This document shows, one piece after another, positions 6,282 through 9,520 of a DNA stretch of 9,520 nt. The notes beneath the pieces were generated by a model, which worked only from the letters and a program-made list of their open reading frames with translations, was not told the origin of the DNA and made no database searches. The position numbers and the translations under genes are program-made. Position 1 is the first letter of the stretch. Each line of letters starts with the position of its first letter. Origin of the DNA: Candidatus Omnitrophota bacterium (GTDB lineage Bacteria; Omnitrophota; Koll11; Gygaellales; Profunditerraquicolaceae). The DNA lies in assembly GCA_025453435.1 (NCBI GenBank), contig JALOQI010000012.1:1-9520 (forward strand), read 5' to 3'.

Positions 6282-7202
6282 ATGGCCCCTGATATAAAGA
6301 CCAAAATAGGCAGTCTCCGGCTTCGTAACCCCGTGATGGTGGCCTCGGGGACTTTTGGCTACGGCGATGAATTCGCAGGGCTGTGCGATCTTAAGAAGCT
6401 CGGGGCGATCGTAACCAAAACAATAACCATAAAACCGCGCCAGGGCAATCCGATGCCGCGCACCTGTGAAACTCCTTTGGGGCTGATCAACTCCATCGGC
6501 CTTGAAAACCCCGGTATCGAGAGATTCCTTTCCGAAAAGCTTCCGGTTGTGCGCAAAGCAGGCGTGCCTGTTATCGTAAGCATTGCCTCTGAGTCCAGCC
6601 TCGAAGAATTCGTCATCCTCGCAAAAAGGCTCGATAAAATTCCCGCAGTTGCCGCATTGGAATTGAATATATCCTGCCCGAACCTCAAGAAAAAAATTCT
6701 TGTTGCGCAGGATGCGGCCGCGACAGCGGAAGTTGTCCGGGCTGTTCGGAAAGTCACAAAAAAAACTCTAATCACTAAATTGTCTCCCAATGTCACGGAT
6801 ATCGTCGAAATCGCGCTGGCGGCCCAGGACGCAGGCAGCGATGCATTAGCGCTGATAAATACCGTGCAAGGCATGTCGATAGATGTTAGAACCCGCATGC
6901 CCAAGATAGCCATGACCGTCGGAGGCCTGAGCGGCCCGGCCATCAGGCCTATCGCAGTGCGTATGGTCTGGGAAGTATATCAAAAGGCGAAAATCCCGAT
7001 CATCGGCATGGGCGGCATCATGGATACGCAAAGCGCTCTGGAATTTTTCATAGCCGGAGCAAGCGCGATCAGCGTCGGAACAGCTAATTTTATCGAACCG
7101 GGGGTTTCGGTTGAGATAATCGCCGGACTGAAAAAGTATCTGGCGCAAAATAAAATAAATTCAATTAAAGATCTGACGGGGTCAGTAGAGTGCAAAAAAT
7201 AA
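6282..7202 (+). CDS. pyrD: Dihydroorotate dehydrogenase, class 1B catalytic subunit
   Basis: This 306-aa FMN enzyme oxidises dihydroorotate to orotate. Class 1B is supported by pyrK in the same cluster, the length, and the N-terminal pattern NPVMVASGTFGYGDEF (16-31). Other motifs are TPLGLINSIGLENPG (64-78), NISCPN (129-134) with the active-site base Cys132, TKLSPN (165-170) with Lys166, INTVQG (192-197), and the phosphate/FMN-binding GMGGI (242-246) and VGTANF (265-270). The ATG begins one base after the TauE/SafE-like stop, with no clear ribosome binding site, so coupling is likely. The 3' end overlaps pyrF by 13 bases. Confidence 0.97.
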   Translation: MAPDIKTKIGSLRLRNPVMVASGTFGYGDEFAGLCDLKKLGAIVTKTITIKPRQGNPMPRTCETPLGLINSIGLENPGIERFLSEKLPVVRKAGVPVIVSIASESSLEEFVILAKRLDKIPAVAALELNISCPNLKKKILVAQDAAATAEVVRAVRKVTKKTLITKLSPNVTDIVEIALAAQDAGSDALALINTVQGMSIDVRTRMPKIAMTVGGLSGPAIRPIAVRMVWEVYQKAKIPIIGMGGIMDTQSALEFFIAGASAISVGTANFIEPGVSVEIIAGLKKYLAQNKINSIKDLTGSVECKK

Positions 7203-7873
7203 ACGATAAAATCATAGTGGCTCTTGATGTAGATACTGACAAGCAGGCAAAAAGATTTGTCGATCGTCTACATCCAGCGGTAAAAATATTTAAAATAGGC
7301 CCGGTACTTTTCACGGCCTATGGCCCAAAGGCGATCGGCCTGGTTCGCAAAAAAGGCGCTGAAGTCTTTCTGGACCTGAAATTCCACGATATTCCCAATA
7401 CCGTAGCGCACGCCGTTCGCCAGGCAGCCAGGCTCGAAGTGAAAATGCTTACTCTGCATACCAGCGGCGGGGAAGAGATGCTTATGAGGGCGGCGCAAGC
7501 TGCAAAGGAAGAATCCGCCAAATTAAATATCAAAAAACCTTTTCTTTTGGGCATCACTGTTTTAACGAGCGATAAGTCGGCTGCGAATACAAAAAAGACT
7601 GTCTTAGCGAGAGCGCGGTTAGCTAAAAAAGCGGGCCTGGACGGAATCGTTTGTTCGGTTCACGAGGCCAGAGCTGTGAGAAAAGCCTGCGGCAAAAATT
7701 TCATCATTGTCACGCCCGGCATCAGGCCCAAAACCAGCCGGGCAGGAGATCAGAAACGCGTAGCAACGGCAAAAGACGCTTTTTCAGCCGGAGCGGATTA
7801 TATTGTTGTTGGACGGCCGATACTTGAAGCGGCCGATCCGTTAAAAGCAGCGAGAGATATTATTAAGGAATAG
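7190..7873 (+). CDS. pyrF: Orotidine 5'-phosphate decarboxylase
   Basis: This 227-aa enzyme decarboxylates OMP to UMP, the last step of UMP synthesis. It has the TIM-barrel signature FLDLKFHDIPNTV (60-72), in which Asp62, Lys64 and Asp67 form the catalytic D-x-K-x2-D array. Further motifs are VALDVD (10-15), FKIG (34-37), TPGIRP (175-180) and VVGRPI (206-211), which bind OMP phosphate. The start is GTG at 7190, overlapping the pyrD end by 13 bases in the -1 frame. This GTG start gives the expected N-terminus just before the first beta strand. The V-ATPase genes start 23 bases after its stop. Confidence 0.97.
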   Translation: MQKINDKIIVALDVDTDKQAKRFVDRLHPAVKIFKIGPVLFTAYGPKAIGLVRKKGAEVFLDLKFHDIPNTVAHAVRQAARLEVKMLTLHTSGGEEMLMRAAQAAKEESAKLNIKKPFLLGITVLTSDKSAANTKKTVLARARLAKKAGLDGIVCSVHEARAVRKACGKNFIIVTPGIRPKTSRAGDQKRVATAKDAFSAGADYIVVGRPILEAADPLKAARDIIKE

Positions 7874-7884
7874 CGATAAAGGAC

Positions 7885-7891
7885 AGAGGAG
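7885..7891 (+). promoter_or_regulatory. Strong ribosome binding site of atpE
   Basis: AGAGGAG at 7885-7891, followed by five T and then ATG 7897, is the best Shine-Dalgarno in the window. It suggests that translation of the ATPase block starts independently of pyrF even if the transcript is shared. Confidence 0.7.
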
Positions 7892-7896
7892 TTTTT

Positions 7897-8502
7897 ATGG
7901 CAGACCAGATCAAAGAGTTAATCGAGAAGATCAATCAGGAAGGCGTGCAGGCTGCGGAAGAAAAAGCGCGGCAGATCGAAGCCCAGGCCAGGTCCCAGGC
8001 GGAAATGATCGTGCACAAGGCCAACAGCCAGGCTAAGAAGATGATCGAAGAGGCCGAAGAGAAAGTAGCGCGCATGCAGCAAAGCTCAGAGGCCAGCCTT
8101 AAGCAATCCGGAAGGGACGTTTTGCTTGCGCTTAAAAGCAGGATCAGCCAGCTTCTTCAAAAGATAATTGCGACGGAGATCCGTGCCAGCCTGAATGCGG
8201 ACGAGCTTTCCAGGATCATAGAGTCTATTGCGAAAGAATATTGCGCAAAAGAGAACAAAGGCGCCATAATATACCTTTCAGCCGAGGACAAAAATAAGCT
8301 GGAAGCCCATATGCTGAATAAACTTAAAGATGAGATAAAAAAAGGCATAGAGCTGCGTTCGCAGGACGATATCCAAAGCGGTTTTGTGATCAGCTTTGAC
8401 GAAGGCAAGTCCAGCTTCGATTTCTCGGATAAAGCCCTTGTAGAATACATAGGGCAATCGCTCAAATCCAATGTTGCTGAATTACTAAAGGATAACGGCT
8501 GA
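7897..8502 (+). CDS. atpE: V/A-type ATPase subunit E
   Basis: This 201-aa peripheral stalk subunit has a long charged N-terminal coiled coil (about 5-65, rich in Ala, Glu, Lys and Gln) and a C-terminal globular domain (about 75-201). Short conserved elements such as GFVISFDEGKSSFDFSD (162-178) match the C-terminal pattern of subunit E. In V/A-ATPases, E pairs with G/H to hold the catalytic A3B3 head against the membrane sector. The identification relies on the coiled-coil design, the C-terminal pattern and the downstream subunit A gene. The stop is followed after one base by the DUF2764 start. Confidence 0.87.
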   Translation: MADQIKELIEKINQEGVQAAEEKARQIEAQARSQAEMIVHKANSQAKKMIEEAEEKVARMQQSSEASLKQSGRDVLLALKSRISQLLQKIIATEIRASLNADELSRIIESIAKEYCAKENKGAIIYLSAEDKNKLEAHMLNKLKDEIKKGIELRSQDDIQSGFVISFDEGKSSFDFSDKALVEYIGQSLKSNVAELLKDNG

Positions 8503-8503
8503 T

Positions 8504-9034
8504 ATGGCATCGGCGTATCCATATTTGATGTCCAGTCTCCCGATGCTTTCATTCGGGGCAAAGCCGCCTTTTGAGTTCAACGATTTCCTGGAGAACTGCA
8601 GGGATCTGATCCCCGACGAAGACTTTAAACTTTTAAGCCTGTGCGCTGATAAAGATCTTCTGGAAAATGCCGTAAGCCAGAGCACGCTTAAGCAATGGAT
8701 AGCCTTCGAGACAGGCTTGCGCAATGAACTTGTCAAGATCCGCGCAAGCCGCAGGAAGATAGACCCGGAAAAATACCTGAGGCCTGACGGGTCAGGCGAC
8801 ACGGCGCTTTATCACATTGCAATGAACAGCCACAGGATGCCGTCCATATTAGAATCCGAGAAATCCCTGGATGCGGCGCGGTGGCACAGGCTGGAAGAAT
8901 TGAGCTTTGGACATTATTTTGATCCGGATGCGCTCATAGTATACGGTTTGAAACTTTTAATACTCTGGCGCTGGGAAAATGCTTCCAGGATAGATAAACC
9001 GCAGATGCTGGATAAAGTGCTGTCAGCAATTTGA
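8504..9034 (+). CDS. DUF2764 family protein of bacterial V-type ATPase operons
   Basis: This 176-aa soluble protein has family-like features: YPYLMSSLPMLSFG (5-18), the FETGLRNELVKIRASR region (68-83), RWHRLEELSFGHYFDPDALIVYGLKLLILWRWE (126-158) and no membrane segment. The family lies between the E and A subunit genes in bacterial V-ATPase operons, for example in Chlamydia and spirochaetes, and its function has not been demonstrated. In archaeal-type operons this position is held by subunits C and F. A role as a C-like central-stalk or socket subunit is therefore an inference from position and the helical character. It follows atpE by one base and precedes atpA by 25 bases. Confidence 0.85.
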   Translation: MASAYPYLMSSLPMLSFGAKPPFEFNDFLENCRDLIPDEDFKLLSLCADKDLLENAVSQSTLKQWIAFETGLRNELVKIRASRRKIDPEKYLRPDGSGDTALYHIAMNSHRMPSILESEKSLDAARWHRLEELSFGHYFDPDALIVYGLKLLILWRWENASRIDKPQMLDKVLSAI

Positions 9035-9046
9035 TTTAAAACATAT

Positions 9047-9052
9047 AAGAGG
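9047..9052 (+). promoter_or_regulatory. Ribosome binding site of atpA
   Basis: AAGAGG at 9047-9052 has a 7-base spacer to ATG 9060. It confirms the start of the A subunit, which begins MRVKRTGKV in the normal family position. Confidence 0.65.
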
Positions 9053-9059
9053 TATTATA

Positions 9060-9520
9060 ATGCGAGTTAAAAGAACAGGCAAAGTTACGAAAATAAGCGG
9101 AAATATGGTAACTGCCCAGGTCGACACAAGCGTCATACAGAACGAAGTAGCTTACATTAAGCACGGCAGCGAATCGCTCAAGGCCGAGGTCATCCGCGTC
9201 CGGGGCAATAAGGCAGAGACCCAGGTTTATGAGAGCACTATCGGTTTGCAGGTCGGAGATACGGCTGAATTCACCGGAGAACTTCTTTCGGTGGAACTGG
9301 GGCCCGGCCTTTTAGGCCAGATATACGACGGACTGCAGAACCCTTTGCCCAGCCTTGCGCAGAAGCATGGATTTTTCTTAAAGCGCGGGGAATATTTGCC
9401 GGCCCTGGCAGAAGAGTCTGTGTGGGAATTCACGCCTGTGGCCAAACCGGGCGATAAGGTGAAAGCCGGTTCCAGGCTCGGATCTGTTCCGGAAAAGATA
9501 TTCAAGCATTTCATTATGGT
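9060..9520 (+). CDS. atpA: V/A-type ATPase catalytic subunit A, N-terminal part (3' truncated by window edge)
   Basis: About 153 of the usual ~590 residues are present. Visible are the N-terminal beta-barrel (GKVTKISGNMVTAQV, 7-21), the TQVYESTIGLQVGDTAEFTGELLSVELGPGLLGQIYDGLQNPL segment (about 52-94) typical of subunit A, and the beginning of the A-specific insertion (about 95 onward: FFLKRGEY, VAKPGDKVKAGSRLG). The P-loop and catalytic Glu would lie beyond the window. This subunit hydrolyses or makes ATP in the A3B3 head. B, D, I and K subunit genes are expected downstream by analogy with related operons, but they are not seen here. Confidence 0.96.
   Translation, partial: MRVKRTGKVTKISGNMVTAQVDTSVIQNEVAYIKHGSESLKAEVIRVRGNKAETQVYESTIGLQVGDTAEFTGELLSVELGPGLLGQIYDGLQNPLPSLAQKHGFFLKRGEYLPALAEESVWEFTPVAKPGDKVKAGSRLGSVPEKIFKHFIM

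Noticed and set aside
6923..6950. 8-bp inverted repeat AGGCCTGA / TCAGGCCT with a 12-base spacer in pyrD
   Set aside because: It falls on the highly conserved GGLSGPAIRP coding segment, the arms contain the self-palindromic AGGCCT, and no T-run follows; coding constraint and chance suffice.
7190..7202. Lys-Lys-stop A-run at the pyrD/pyrF overlap, similar to the carB/yjbQ junction (shared TGCAAAAAATA)
   Set aside because: The heptamer here is C AAA AAA, not a classic slippery site. The shared 11-mer follows from both downstream proteins starting MQKI, so I treat it as coincidence.
8782..8797. GCCTGA-CGGG-TCAGGC hairpin in the DUF2764 gene
   Set aside because: Only 6 bp, inside coding sequence, with no associated signal; expected by chance at this length.

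Overview
All thirteen genes in this window lie on the + strand and are packed with almost no intergenic space. The largest gap is 47 bases, and many junctions overlap or abut. The window is a slice of a bacterial housekeeping super-operon: pyrimidine biosynthesis (carB, pyrK, pyrD, pyrF) interleaved with DNA repair, membrane and cell-envelope genes, then the start of a V/A-type ATPase operon. Both ends are cut inside genes, carB on the left and atpA on the right. No tRNA, rRNA, insertion sequence, CRISPR array or phage gene was seen.

Organism: the gene set and the order E - DUF2764 - A of the V-type ATPase operon match bacteria such as Chlamydiae, Spirochaetes, Bacteroidetes and related candidate phyla. 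With the archaeal-type Ogg2 glycosylase, class 1B PyrD/PyrK and moderate base composition, my best guess is an uncultured PVC-related lineage such as Candidatus Omnitrophota. This is an inference from gene content and is not proven by the window.

Layout: 1-1497 is the C-terminal half of carB. 1497-1892 is a YjbQ/UPF0047 protein. 1893-3208 holds two helix-hairpin-helix DNA glycosylases in tandem (Ogg2 and endonuclease III). 3205-3909 encodes an isoprenylcysteine-methyltransferase-like membrane protein. 3872-4684 is pyrK. 4725-5873 is a membrane-anchored family 2 glycosyltransferase. 5921-6280 is a half-length TauE/SafE membrane protein. 6282-7202 is pyrD and 7190-7873 is pyrF. 7897-9520 is the head of the V-ATPase operon (subunit E, DUF2764 protein, start of subunit A).

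How they work together: CarB makes carbamoyl phosphate. PyrD with PyrK oxidises dihydroorotate with NAD+ as acceptor, and PyrF makes UMP. pyrB, pyrC, pyrE and carA are not in the window. The glycosylase pair would remove oxidised purines and pyrimidines from DNA. The ATPase genes follow pyrF after only 23 bases with no visible terminator.

I saw no clear new biological system. The points most worth checking are the DUF2764 protein as a stand-in ATPase subunit, the two unrelated genes between pyrK and pyrD, an A7 slippery sequence at the carB/yjbQ junction, and several perfect or near-perfect inverted repeats inside or between genes.
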